DNA of 64,000 nt, from assembly GCF_022809715.1 (NCBI RefSeq), contig NZ_CP094460.1:682001-746000 (forward strand), written 5' to 3'. How positions within the stretch are numbered: position 1 is the stretch's first letter; every line of letters begins with the position of its first letter. The notes beneath the pieces were generated by a model. It saw only the letters and a list, made by a program, of their open reading frames with translations, searched no databases and had not been told where the DNA came from. The DNA is from Burkholderia pyrrocinia (GTDB lineage Bacteria; Pseudomonadota; Gammaproteobacteria; Burkholderiales; Burkholderiaceae). The position numbers were made by a program, and so were the translations under genes. Shown here one piece after another: positions 1 through 7,915 of the stretch.

Positions 1-275
1 GAGCCGGCATCAGTATCGGCATCTGCATCGGGCTGAGCGGATTCCGCCGAATCATCCTGCGCGCCCAGGCCGAGCGTCATGCGAACGCCAAGCGTGTTCA
101 GCACCTTGAAAAGCCGTTCGATGCTCACCGCCGACGGATTGGCTTCGAGCTGCGCATAGGATTGCTGCGTGACGCCCAGGCGGGCGGCCAATTGCGCCTG
201 CGTGAGCCCCGCGGATTTCCGGAAACCGACGAGTATCGGGCGCAACTGGGTCAGGGTCTGGACAGGAAAGGCCAT
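1..275 (-). CDS. HipB-like XRE-family repressor (3' end outside window)
   Basis: The reverse strand from the ATG at 275 reads MAFPVQTLTQLRPILVGF followed by a helix-turn-helix (LTQAQLAARLGV, then QQSYAQLEANPSAVSIERL), a standard Cro/CI-type DNA-binding fold. The segment after it (FKVLNTLGVRMTLGL) resembles the C-terminal part of HipB-type antitoxins. About 91 codons are visible and the frame is still open at base 1, with an acidic repetitive tail (DADADTDAG). In HipBA systems a HipA kinase follows, and here it would lie beyond the left edge. A nested palindrome sits directly upstream, which fits autoregulation. The family is clear. The toxin-antitoxin role is inferred. Confidence 0.75.
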   Translation of the reverse strand, partial: MAFPVQTLTQLRPILVGFRKSAGLTQAQLAARLGVTQQSYAQLEANPSAVSIERLFKVLNTLGVRMTLGLGAQDDSAESAQPDADADTDAG

Positions 276-316
276 CGGGCGCTCCGCTGGATGACAGGCG
301 ATCGTTTGTAATCGGA

Positions 317-367
317 AAATACAGTCTATGGCATGTATTGTCAAAATACAAACCCAAGACTGTATTT
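317..367. promoter_or_regulatory. Nested palindromic operator upstream of the HipB-like gene
   Basis: A perfect 11-bp inverted repeat (AAATACAGTCT at 317-327, AGACTGTATTT at 357-367) encloses a second inverted repeat (TGTATT at 334-339, AATACA at 345-350). Both dyads are centred on base 342. The site lies 42 bp upstream of the repressor ATG in an AT-rich stretch, which suits cooperative binding of two repressor dimers. Binding is inferred; the symmetry is seen. Confidence 0.7.
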
Positions 368-439
368 CACAAAAACAAACGATAACCTGTTATGCGAAAA
401 CTCGACCAACCCTCGTGACGGCGGGTGCCGTGCACGACG

Positions 440-660
440 CCCGCGCATCTCCCCGCATCGCGCCGCCCGCCGAGACGTCGCTCGCGCTGCTGCAACGGGC
501 TGACGCTCGAGCAAGCGGCGGAGGAGCCGGGGATCAGCAAGAACACGGCGCGCACGCACCTGCGCGCGATCTTCTCGAAGACGGGTGCCACGCGCCAGGC
601 GACGCTCGTACGGATCCTGCTCGGGAGTGTGGTGCCGCTCGGGTCTCGGGTAGCCGATCC
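440..660 (+). pseudogene. Remnant of a LuxR-type helix-turn-helix domain
   Basis: One plus-strand frame reads LTLEQAAEEPGISKNTARTH and then LRAIFSKTGATRQATLVRILL, the GerE/LuxR C-terminal DNA-binding domain. The residues that should precede it (LALLQ) lie in another frame just upstream, so there is at least one frameshift near base 500. There is no sensor domain and no credible start. The proline in AAEEPGIS, where a leucine is usual, is another sign of decay. I read this as the 3' relic of a regulator. Confidence 0.6.
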
Positions 661-744
661 ATCGGAGTCGGCCGGCATTCGTCTGGCGACACGTCGTCAT
701 CGGTCAACGCCTCGCGTGACACACGGCGATGACGGCATCATGCA

Positions 745-778
745 AAAGAGGCTCGCTCGTACGACGCGAGCCTTTTTG
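745..778. terminator. Bidirectional intrinsic terminator
   Basis: An 8-bp stem (AGGCTCGC at 749-756, GCGAGCCT at 766-773) has a 9-nt loop, an A-run on its left and a T-run on its right. It can therefore stop transcription arriving from either side. Confidence 0.75.
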
Positions 779-858
779 TCATTCCGCCCAGCCGATAACC
801 GATAGCGCGTATCGGAGGTTTCACGCGTCGGCGCCATGCACGACGACGGCGACCGCGT

Positions 859-1524
859 TCACGAACCGCGCGTCGAGCGATTCGCCCACGCGGCCAACAT
901 CGGCCATTGCGCACCGCCGCGCCGGATGAAACCGGCGCCCGTGCGGATCACGAGCGCGCCGATCGCGAGCGCGGCCACGTCGTCGAGACGGCCGAGGCCG
1001 ACCAGCGCCGCACTCATCGCGAGCGCCGCCAGCAACGCCGACAACGCATCGGTACGCACATGCCAGCCGCTCGCCTCGAGCAGCGCTGAGCCCGTCTCGC
1101 GCGCCTTGCGCAGCATCCAGTGCGAAAGCACGGCCTTGCCGGCGAGCGTGACGGCGACGAGCGCGAGCGTCGTCGCGCCCGGCTGCACGGCGGGCGGCGT
1201 GTCGAACCGGTTGACCGCGTGCCAGATCATCTGCGCGCCCGTCGCGACCAGCAATGCGCCGAGACCCGCGAGTGCGAGCGGCTCGTAGGTCGGGCGCCGC
1301 TCCGGCGGCAGGCGCGCGTCGAGCCTGCATGCGACGAGGATCAAGGCATCGGCCGCGAGATCGATCGCCGCGTGCGCGACGTCCGCGAGCAGCCCGGACG
1401 AATGCGCGGACCACGCCGCAGCCGTCTCGACGGCGAGCAGCAGCAGGTTGATCGCGAGGCTGACGGCGAGGGCGCGGGACGTGGCCGCATAAACGTGGGG
1501 CGTGGCGCGCGACGTGCGCTGCAT
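859..1524 (-). CDS. Short cation diffusion facilitator (CDF) transporter
   Basis: CDF proteins exchange divalent metal ions for protons across the inner membrane. The start is taken at 1524 (MQRTSRATPHVYAATSRALA); a longer open frame upstream is low-complexity. The protein has about 221 residues with several hydrophobic helices. The metal-site pattern HSSGLLADVAHAAIDLAADA in TM2 matches the family HxxxD signature, and HVRTDALSALLAA matches the second one in TM5. It ends just after the last helix (FIRRGGAQWPMLAAWANRS), so the cytoplasmic domain of 80 or more residues is absent. It may be a minimal, truncated or frameshifted transporter, and the metal cannot be assigned. Confidence 0.65.
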   Translation of the reverse strand: MQRTSRATPHVYAATSRALAVSLAINLLLLAVETAAAWSAHSSGLLADVAHAAIDLAADALILVACRLDARLPPERRPTYEPLALAGLGALLVATGAQMIWHAVNRFDTPPAVQPGATTLALVAVTLAGKAVLSHWMLRKARETGSALLEASGWHVRTDALSALLAALAMSAALVGLGRLDDVAALAIGALVIRTGAGFIRRGGAQWPMLAAWANRSTRGS

Positions 1525-1728
1525 GGCGGATTCGTCTGTCGATAGAGTGGGTGAGCCCCGAACGCTACCGGTCGACGGTGGCAGATCAATGACAGGCGAT
1601 GGCCGCGGCGCAACCGGTCGGCGATGCTTGCGTGCCGACGGCAGCAGCGCGGCGAAGCGATCCGCACGCACCGGGCGCGGCCGCGGCCGCGGCCGGCACA
1701 GATGCGAGACAAGTGGCCGAACAGGCGC

Positions 1729-2304
1729 TCACCGAGCGTCGCGATAGTGATCCCTGATGAATACGGGAAGATCGTTCGACGGTGGCGCGAAAGGCACCTG
1801 ATACATCATGTCGCCGACAAAACCGCGGTGATAGGTGCCGTGATTGACGACATGCAGCACGATTTGCTCGCGGGTCATGACGCCTTCTCCTCCGCCAACA
1901 AACTCGAAATGAACGGCTTTCGCAAGATCCACGTCCGACCAGGTGTCGACAAGATCGATGTACCAGCAGTCCATTTCCTGAACCGCTTTCCAAAGATCGG
2001 AAACTGCGGGCGTATGGTCGGTGTTGCGCGAGGTGTAGGTGTGCTTCTTTCCTTGCAGATGATGTCTGAAAATGTCGTCGACCACGTAGACGTGATTCAA
2101 GGTATGCACCATGTTTCCGAACCGTGTCGGTCTCTGCCGAAGGGCTTCGCCGGCCGGCAGGCCCATCACGCTCTTGAACGTCAGTCCATTCGCCCAGGAC
2201 TTGTAGCGCACCAGCATTCTCAAGGTGTCTGCTGCCGAGGCTGGCGGTGTGATGCGATCGGTGGTTACGGATGGAGCAATCCGGTTCTGCGAGGGGGCAG
2301 ACAT
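1729..2304 (-). CDS. DinB-family protein
   Basis: DinB/YfiT-like proteins are four-helix bundles that bind a metal through three histidines, and many act as thiol transferases or in damage responses. The family positions are visible: HTLNHVYVVDD in the second helix and HVVNHGTYHRGFVGDMM near the C terminus. The start at 2304 (MSAPSQNR) is chosen because AAGGAG lies 7 bp upstream; an in-frame ATG 12 codons earlier lacks such a site. The length of about 191 aa is a little above the family norm because of an N-terminal extension. The substrate is unknown. Confidence 0.8.
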   Translation of the reverse strand: MSAPSQNRIAPSVTTDRITPPASAADTLRMLVRYKSWANGLTFKSVMGLPAGEALRQRPTRFGNMVHTLNHVYVVDDIFRHHLQGKKHTYTSRNTDHTPAVSDLWKAVQEMDCWYIDLVDTWSDVDLAKAVHFEFVGGGEGVMTREQIVLHVVNHGTYHRGFVGDMMYQVPFAPPSNDLPVFIRDHYRDAR

Positions 2305-2481
2305 GCTGAAACTCCTTGCGTGTTTTCGAGCGTCAGACAACGCTCAGGTTGATCCGGTACTGTCGCGTCACGCCGGCAAGCAGGCTTGCGAGCAAGCTGT
2401 TCGGCGTATGGGGCGACCCGGACAGGCGTCATGTGCGCCAGCTCGCCCGAACATCAGGTTGCCGCTTTCTCGTTTGCCTTT

Positions 2482-3327
2482 TCAAAAGCCGCGGAGCCGG
2501 CCTTCGACATGCGTACGCGTCTTGCCGCCGACCCAGATTTGGCCAGCCTCGTCGCGGGTCAAATGAATGCGGCCATGGCGGCCGACGCGTGTCCCCTGGG
2601 CGGCGACATAGTCGTCCTCAACCACACCTGTCGCGAACAGCCACTGCGCCATTGAAGCATTGAGGCTCCCAGTGACCGGGTCTTCGACGATAGCGCCCAG
2701 ATGGTCGCTGAAGAAGGCGCGAACCTCGAAGGCCGCGTTGCCGCCTGTTGCATGAGGGCCAATAACGCCGACATCGATCCGGCCGGGCCAGTTGCGGAGC
2801 GGATCGAGGGCAAGCACCATCTCCGCCGATACCAGCCTGATGCCCAGCCATCCGGGGCCGTTGTCGATCCAGGCGGCATCAAGGACATCGCCGGATTCGA
2901 TCCCCAGCAGTCGCCGAGCCTGGTCCAGTTCATCCTGTGCAGGCGCGCCGGAGCGGATCAGCGGCGGGGCGGCGAAGGAAAGCCGCTCGTGATTGCGTCG
3001 GATCGGAACCAGCCCGGCTCCGCACTCCTGGACGATTTCCGCTTCGCTCTTCGGCACGCGCCCCGTCGAGAGCCACGCATGACAGCTGCCGAGCGTCGGG
3101 TGCCCGGCAAAAGGCATCTCCCTGTCCAGCGTGAAGATCCTGACCCGGTAGTCGGCCTCAGGATGCGTGGGTGGCAAGAGAAAAGCGGTCTCGGACAGGT
3201 TGAACCACCGCGTCAGCCGCTGCATGTCATCCGTTGCCAGCGCATCGGCACCGATGACGACCGCCAGCGGATTGCCCGAAAGCGGCCCGGCGCCGAAGAC
3301 ATCGATCATATGGATCGCAAAGGTCAT
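2482..3327 (-). CDS. PhzF-family isomerase/epimerase
   Basis: PhzF-like enzymes are two-lobed isomerases of the diaminopimelate-epimerase fold. The N terminus (IHMIDVFGAGPLSGNPLAVV), the LSETAFL segment holding the likely catalytic Glu at about residue 46, the REMPFAGHPTLGS motif and the late DPVTGSLNASMAQWL motif are all present in a full-length 281-aa protein. It is encoded just downstream of a LysE-type exporter and a VOC protein on the same strand, suggesting one transcription unit. Nothing shows a phenazine pathway, so only the family name is supported. Confidence 0.88.
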   Translation of the reverse strand: MTFAIHMIDVFGAGPLSGNPLAVVIGADALATDDMQRLTRWFNLSETAFLLPPTHPEADYRVRIFTLDREMPFAGHPTLGSCHAWLSTGRVPKSEAEIVQECGAGLVPIRRNHERLSFAAPPLIRSGAPAQDELDQARRLLGIESGDVLDAAWIDNGPGWLGIRLVSAEMVLALDPLRNWPGRIDVGVIGPHATGGNAAFEVRAFFSDHLGAIVEDPVTGSLNASMAQWLFATGVVEDDYVAAQGTRVGRHGRIHLTRDEAGQIWVGGKTRTHVEGRLRGF

Positions 3328-3381
3328 GACATCGCTCTTTCAATTCAGATCGGTTCGTGATGGCGCCGACAAACCGGAATA

Positions 3382-4011
3382 TCAACGTTGCCAGGCAAGC
3401 AGATTGACTCCCGCAACGGCGAACACCGCGGATAGCGTGCCTTCAATCCAGCGCCGGAGGCTGGTATACAGCGCGATCATCCGGGCGGTCGAGAAGAGGA
3501 CCGCATAACCACCAAACACGATGACGCCGAGGAACGCGCAACCACCGATGATCGCCGGCAAGGTGCCGCCGGGGGCGTGCTCCTGAAGCCCAAGGGACAT
3601 GATTGCCATCCAGGCGAGAACCGCCTTCGGGTTTCCGACATGCATGAGAATGCCCTGGCGATAGAGCCGCCGATAACGAGGTGTCGAGCGTCCTGGTTCG
3701 ATCTTCGCGAAGCCGGAGCCCGGTTTCAGCGCCGACCTGCCCGTGCGGAACGCTAGGTAGAGCAGATAGACACCCCCAACCATCTTTATGATGAAAAGCG
3801 CCTCGGCATAGGCCGCCAGCACGGCGGAAACGCCGGTCGCCGCCAGGATCGCCCAGAAGAGCGAGCCCGTGATGACGCCGGCAGCCAGAACGAGGGCCGG
3901 CAGACGGCCGTCGCGCATCGCTGTTCCCATGATCGCCATGTTGCTCGGCCCGGGGCTGGCGGTGGCGATGAGATAGGTGCCGTAGGCGAGTGCGATCTGA
4001 CTGGCGATCAT
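3382..4011 (-). CDS. LysE/RhtB-family amino-acid exporter
   Basis: The protein is a six-helix inner-membrane exporter. The N-terminal ASPGPSNMAIMGTAMRDG motif is the LysE signature, and the LMHVGNPKAVLAWMA segment is also typical. The start at 4011 (MIASQIALAYG) has GGAG 11 bp upstream and gives about 209 aa, normal for the family. An alternative ATG at 4050 overlaps the stop of the preceding VOC gene by 4 bp (ATGA) and could allow coupled translation. The substrate is probably an amino acid or derivative, and the MocR regulator next door would suit that. Confidence 0.87.
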   Translation of the reverse strand: MIASQIALAYGTYLIATASPGPSNMAIMGTAMRDGRLPALVLAAGVITGSLFWAILAATGVSAVLAAYAEALFIIKMVGGVYLLYLAFRTGRSALKPGSGFAKIEPGRSTPRYRRLYRQGILMHVGNPKAVLAWMAIMSLGLQEHAPGGTLPAIIGGCAFLGVIVFGGYAVLFSTARMIALYTSLRRWIEGTLSAVFAVAGVNLLAWQR

Positions 4012-4046
4012 TCGAGTTTCTCCAGAGATGCGGGGCGTCTCCAGCG

Positions 4047-4451
4047 TCATGGCCGGAGGTCTCCGCGATGAACGATATGAACCTTGTTCCCGTCGGGGTC
4101 GCGCAGATACGCGCCGAAGTAGCCGTCCCCGTAGTGGGGGCGTAACCCGGGTGCACCGTCGCCCGTCCCACCGTGCTCGAGACCATTCGCGTAGGCCGTG
4201 TTCACGGCTTCTTGCGACGGGGCCAGAAAGGCGACCATGCTGCCGTTGCCGGTGGTCGCCGGCTCGCCGTCGTAAGGGATGTAGACATAGAAACGCGGCA
4301 GCGGCGCTTGACCGATTACCCAGCAAAGCGCCGGAGGCCCGCCATCGGACATGACGACGCGACGCTTCAGTCCGAGCGGAGCGAGCACCGCGTCATAGAA
4401 ACGGCCTGCCCGCCCAAGGTCACGCGCCCCAACAGTTACGTGGCTGAACAT
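4047..4451 (-). CDS. VOC-family (glyoxalase/bleomycin-resistance fold) protein
   Basis: A single vicinal-oxygen-chelate domain runs from MFSHVTVGARDLGRAGRFYD to GYFGAYLRDPDGNKVHIVHR, the usual beta-alpha-beta-beta-beta repeats with a metal-binding Glu/His pattern. The start at 4451 is preferred over an ATG four codons earlier (4463) because GGAG sits 7 bp before it. The gene leads the leftward VOC, LysE and PhzF group and is divergent from the MocR regulator. The reaction is unknown; isomerase, dioxygenase and resistance roles all occur in the family. Confidence 0.8.
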   Translation of the reverse strand: MFSHVTVGARDLGRAGRFYDAVLAPLGLKRRVVMSDGGPPALCWVIGQAPLPRFYVYIPYDGEPATTGNGSMVAFLAPSQEAVNTAYANGLEHGGTGDGAPGLRPHYGDGYFGAYLRDPDGNKVHIVHRGDLRP

Positions 4452-4549
4452 TTGACTCTCCATGCGCCCGTCATGGCGATCAGGCGCCTCCAGAAATGCA
4501 TGACTTCATCCAATCACATCGCGCATGTTACTCTTTTCATTTATATAAA

Positions 4550-4567
4550 TAGTGTCACGTGACACTA
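4550..4567. promoter_or_regulatory. 18-bp perfect palindrome, probable MocR operator
   Basis: TAGTGTCACGTGACACTA is a perfect palindrome in the 133-bp divergent promoter region, 17 bp upstream of the regulator ATG. An AT-rich -10-like stretch (tatataaat) abuts it on the left. Its position suits control of both the regulator and the leftward exporter group. Confidence 0.72.
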
Positions 4568-4584
4568 ATATCTAGGCGGCGAAC

Positions 4585-5931
4585 ATGCTCCTGCAATCTC
4601 CCTGGTCACCACGGCTTGCCGACATCGACGCGAATACCGCCGAGCGGTTGGTCCTCGCGCTGGCCGACGACATCGTCGAGGGGCGGCTGACGGGAGGCGA
4701 CCGTCTGCCCGCTCATCGCGATCTCGCGTTGAAACTGGGGATCGGCCTTGGCACGGTGACGAAAGCCTATGCCGCGCTTGAACGGCGAGGCCTGACGCGC
4801 AGCATCAAGGGCCGGGGAACCTTCGTGGCGATCCGCCAGGCGCATCAGGATCGCCAGATCGACCTTTCGTCCAATGTGCCGCCAGCCATGCTCGACGCTC
4901 GCTTGCTGGCGCGAACATTGACGGGGATCGCACGCAAGATCGATGCGGACCATCTCAATCTCTATGCCCCGCCCGCCGGGCATATGGAGCACCGACGTGT
5001 GCTGGCTCGCTGGCTCGAAACGCTGGGCCTGATGGTGGAACCGTCGCATCTGGTGCTGACGAGCGGCGCCCGCCAGGCGCTGTCATTGGCCTTCGATCTT
5101 GCCTGCGGCTCGCAAGGGCTGCTTCTGACCGAGCGGATCACCTATCCTGGCGCGATCGCGCTGGCTCGGCGCAACGGATATCGGATCCAAGGCGTCGACA
5201 CCGACGCGCAAGGGATGGCGCCGGGGGCACTGGCGGACGCACTCGACGGCACCGCATCGACCGGCAGCAAGGCGGTCTATCTCACGCCGACGCTGCAGAA
5301 CCCGACCACCGCAACGATGAGCGCGGAACGGAGGCAGGCCATCGTGGATATTTGCCGCCGGGCGGGCGCGTGGATCATCGAGGACGGCGTCTATGCGTCG
5401 GCAGAGCCGGCTTTGCCGCCGCTTGCGGCGTTGGCGCCCGAGATCACCTTTCATGTGAACGGGCTGTCCAAATCGCTTGGCCCCGGTTTGCAGATCGGCA
5501 TGCTCGTGCTGCCGACCGGACTCGACGACGCAGCGGAAGACGCGCTGCGGGACCTGCCAATGGCGCCGTCGCCGCTCTCTTGCGCAGTGGTTGAGGAATG
5601 GCTGGCCACCGGCGTCATCTCCTCGATCCAGCGGGATCTGCACCATGAGGCGCGGCGTCGATCCAATCTGGCCATCTCTCTGCTCGGCGCGAGCGAACTG
5701 GTCTCGCATCCCGGCGCCTACAACGCGTGGCTGCCGATGGAGCGTGACGCTGCCAATCGTGTCGCATCCGTCGCTGCAGCGATGCGCATCAAGTTGACCC
5801 CGCCGGTATCCATGATGGTGAACCCGGAAGATCGGGCGAGCGGGATTCGACTTTGCCTCGGCGGCCCGTCGTTCGAAGATCTGACAGAAGCACTGACGCT
5901 TCTGGCGGGGCTGCTGAAGCAGCGCGCTTGA
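4585..5931 (+). CDS. MocR-type GntR/aminotransferase-like regulator
   Basis: The N-terminal 75 residues form a GntR winged helix (DRLPAHRDLALKLGIGLGTV, then TKAYAALERRGLTRSIKGRG). The rest is a class I aminotransferase-like domain that should bind PLP: the LTSGARQALSL and YLTPTLQNPTTATMS segments and the NGLSKSLGPGLQ loop with the Schiff-base lysine are intact. At 448 aa it is normal for MocR proteins. It reads away from the VOC/LysE/PhzF genes, the usual layout for a regulator of an amine or amino-acid exporter. The effector is unknown. Confidence 0.9.
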   Translation: MLLQSPWSPRLADIDANTAERLVLALADDIVEGRLTGGDRLPAHRDLALKLGIGLGTVTKAYAALERRGLTRSIKGRGTFVAIRQAHQDRQIDLSSNVPPAMLDARLLARTLTGIARKIDADHLNLYAPPAGHMEHRRVLARWLETLGLMVEPSHLVLTSGARQALSLAFDLACGSQGLLLTERITYPGAIALARRNGYRIQGVDTDAQGMAPGALADALDGTASTGSKAVYLTPTLQNPTTATMSAERRQAIVDICRRAGAWIIEDGVYASAEPALPPLAALAPEITFHVNGLSKSLGPGLQIGMLVLPTGLDDAAEDALRDLPMAPSPLSCAVVEEWLATGVISSIQRDLHHEARRRSNLAISLLGASELVSHPGAYNAWLPMERDAANRVASVAAAMRIKLTPPVSMMVNPEDRASGIRLCLGGPSFEDLTEALTLLAGLLKQRA

Positions 5932-6022
5932 CGCCACCGGACGAGCGCCGGAGGTAATTGGCGGCTCAAAACCGTGCAAACGATCTGCTTCGATTCCACG
6001 CGCCACGCCCCTCGATCATCTC

Positions 6023-6042
6023 GACATTATAGAAATAATGTC
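6023..6042. promoter_or_regulatory. Inverted repeat upstream of the KfrA-like gene
   Basis: GACATTAT (6023-6030) and ATAATGTC (6035-6042) form a perfect 8-bp inverted repeat with a 4-nt spacer, 78 bp ahead of the gene at 6120. A shorter dyad (TAACG 6072-6076, CGTTA 6082-6086) follows. KfrA proteins repress their own promoters at repeats like these. Function is inferred. Confidence 0.5.
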
Positions 6043-6119
6043 AAATCATCAGGCAGCGAGAATTGGATATTTAACGGTTTACGTTATATTATTTACGAAA
6101 TCCCCGACAAAACCCCACC

Positions 6120-7139
6120 ATGTCCGATCTCGCCGCCGACGAACCCCGCCTGACCGCCGAAATCGAGCGCCTCAAGGCCGACTTCCCGAAAACCCGCGAG
6201 CTATACCGCGAGGTCTGCGCGCTGCTGTTCTTCCGCTTCGGCATCACACCTACCGCGAACCGCCTGTACCAGCTCGTCCGCAAGGGCAGCATGAGCACGC
6301 CGACGGCTGTCCTCGGCGAGTTCTGGGCCGAGCTGCGGGAAAAGAGTCGCGTGCGGATCGAACATCCCGACCTGCCGGCCGATCTGCAGGCGGCAGCCGG
6401 CGAGCTGGTCGCGGCATTGTGGAATCGTTCGAGCACCGACGCGGCCGCCGCGCTCGACGCACTGCGCGCGGAAGTCGAAGCCGAACGAACGGCGGCGAAC
6501 GCGGAAGTCGCGACGCTGCAGGCCGAGCTGGCCCGCACCGAAACCGCGCTCGAACAACGCACGGCCGCGCTGCTGGCCGCGCAGGTGCGCATTCAGGAAC
6601 TGGAGCAGGCGAGGGCGGCCGACGACGCATCGCGGCGCGCGCTGCAAGCGGAGATCGAGCGCCTGAAAGCCGACAACGCGGAAGGCGACCGCGCACTTGC
6701 GCAGGCGCGTGCGGATTTCACGACCCAGCTCGACCGGCTGCGCGACGACGCAGGCCGGGCCGAGGAACGCTTGCGCGCATCGGAGAAGCGCGCGCTTCAG
6801 GAGATCGATCGCGAACGGCTCGCCGCCGCCCGGCTGCAAAAGGAACTCGACGCGACGGCATCGCGCGCCGAGCAGCGCGATGCGCAGCAGCGGAAGGATG
6901 TCGCCGCGCTGCAGGCGCAACTCGGCGATGCACTGCATCGATGCGGGGTGCTTCAGGGGCAGCTCGACGGCGCGCAGGCGACCGATGCGGCGCGCGTCAA
7001 GGAGCTCGATGCGTTGAGGCGGGAGATGACTGTGCTCGCGCGGCGGGCACCGCTGCGCGGCACGAAAACGGCTCCGGCCGCACAGCGAAGCGAGCGGCGG
7101 GCGCGCACGAGGAAGCGTGCCGACGAAGCGGTGCGCTGA
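6120..7139 (+). CDS. KfrA-like coiled-coil DNA-binding protein
   Basis: The first 110 or so residues match the KfrA N-terminal DNA-binding region (LYREVCALLFFRFGITPTAN, then RLYQLVRKGSMSTPTAVLGE). The remaining 200 residues are an Ala/Glu/Arg/Leu-rich coiled coil (for example EIERLKADNAEGDRALAQAR) with a basic tail (RSERRARTRKRADEAV). KfrA is best known from plasmids, where it represses itself and helps partitioning; chromosomal copies are common in Burkholderia and their role is less clear. No par genes are nearby. No good ribosome-binding site is seen, but the start fits the domain. Confidence 0.8.
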   Translation: MSDLAADEPRLTAEIERLKADFPKTRELYREVCALLFFRFGITPTANRLYQLVRKGSMSTPTAVLGEFWAELREKSRVRIEHPDLPADLQAAAGELVAALWNRSSTDAAAALDALRAEVEAERTAANAEVATLQAELARTETALEQRTAALLAAQVRIQELEQARAADDASRRALQAEIERLKADNAEGDRALAQARADFTTQLDRLRDDAGRAEERLRASEKRALQEIDRERLAAARLQKELDATASRAEQRDAQQRKDVAALQAQLGDALHRCGVLQGQLDGAQATDAARVKELDALRREMTVLARRAPLRGTKTAPAAQRSERRARTRKRADEAVR

Positions 7140-7202
7140 CGGCGATCGATTGTCCGGTCGCGATCGGGTAAAGTGCCGCTCAACATGCCGGCCCAGCATT
7201 AC

Positions 7203-7217
7203 TAGACGACCGGTCTA
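7203..7217. promoter_or_regulatory. TetR operator, copy 1
   Basis: TAGACGACCGGTCTA carries a TAGAC-N5-GTCTA dyad 22 bp upstream of the TetR ATG. A copy differing at one base (TAGACGACTGGTCTA) precedes the oxidoreductase gene, so one repressor probably controls both. Confidence 0.75.
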
Positions 7218-7239
7218 ATCGTTGCTACCATACGCCATC

Positions 7240-7860
7240 ATGAATGCATCTTCAGGCGCGGAAGTCCGCCAGCACATCCTGAATATCGCGAAGCCGATCA
7301 TGCTCCACAAGGGGTTCTCGGCGGTCGGTCTGAACGAGATTCTCGCCGCGGCGGGCATCCCGAAGGGCTCGTTCTATCATTACTTCGGCTCGAAAGAGGC
7401 ATTCGGCGAAGCGTTGCTCGAAGCGTATTTCGAAGGTTATCTCGCGCATCTCGACAACCTGCTCAAGCATCAGGCCGGCACGGGCGCCGAGCGCCTGATG
7501 ACGTACTGGGGCAACTGGCTGCACACGCAATGCGCGGACGATCCGGAGGGCAAGTGCCTCGCGGTGAAGCTCGGCGCGGAAGTGTCGGACCTGTCGGAAG
7601 CGATGCGCGCGGTGCTGCGGCGTGGCACGAGCCAGATCATCGAACGGCTCGCGGGCGGCATCGAGGCAGGGCTCGCCGATGGCTCGCTGCGTGCGGTCGA
7701 CGATCCGCCGCACACGGCCGCGATCCTTTACGAGCTGTGGCTTGGCGCAACGCTGCTGGAAAAGATTCACCGCAACCGCAAACCGCTCGAAAGGGCGATG
7801 GCCGAAACGCGGCGCATGCTCAACCTGCCGCCGGCCGCGCATGACGGAGCGCAGTCGTAA
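7240..7860 (+). CDS. TetR/AcrR-family repressor
   Basis: The N-terminal helix-turn-helix is clear (VGLNEILAAAGIPKGSFYHY then FGSKEAFGEALL), followed by an all-helical ligand domain. The protein has 206 aa from the ATG at 7240 (MNASSGAEVRQHIL); an in-frame upstream start at 7222 is possible but closer to the operator. Cysteines in the ligand region (HTQCADDPEGKCLA) are a feature of electrophile-sensing family members such as NemR, so redox or reactive-carbonyl sensing is plausible but unproven. The next gene, an oxidoreductase with the same operator, is the likely target. Confidence 0.88.
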   Translation: MNASSGAEVRQHILNIAKPIMLHKGFSAVGLNEILAAAGIPKGSFYHYFGSKEAFGEALLEAYFEGYLAHLDNLLKHQAGTGAERLMTYWGNWLHTQCADDPEGKCLAVKLGAEVSDLSEAMRAVLRRGTSQIIERLAGGIEAGLADGSLRAVDDPPHTAAILYELWLGATLLEKIHRNRKPLERAMAETRRMLNLPPAAHDGAQS

Positions 7861-7864
7861 CCCG

Positions 7865-7892
7865 GGCGCGCATCGGCGCGCCTTGTTTTTGC
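7865..7892 (+). terminator. Intrinsic terminator after the TetR gene
   Basis: A GC-rich stem (GGCGCGC 7865-7871, GCGCGCC 7876-7882) with a 4-nt loop is followed by TTGTTTTTG. It separates the repressor from the oxidoreductase promoter. Confidence 0.7.
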
Positions 7893-7900
7893 CCCGATTC

Positions 7901-7915
7901 TAGACGACTGGTCTA
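7901..7915. promoter_or_regulatory. TetR operator, copy 2
   Basis: TAGACGACTGGTCTA matches the site before the TetR gene at 14 of 15 positions. It lies after the repressor's terminator and 179 bp upstream of the oxidoreductase ATG. Confidence 0.72.

Noticed and set aside
2305..2481. Possible small gene between the DinB and PhzF genes
   Set aside because: Short plus-strand frames there have no start context, no family similarity and overlap the real genes.
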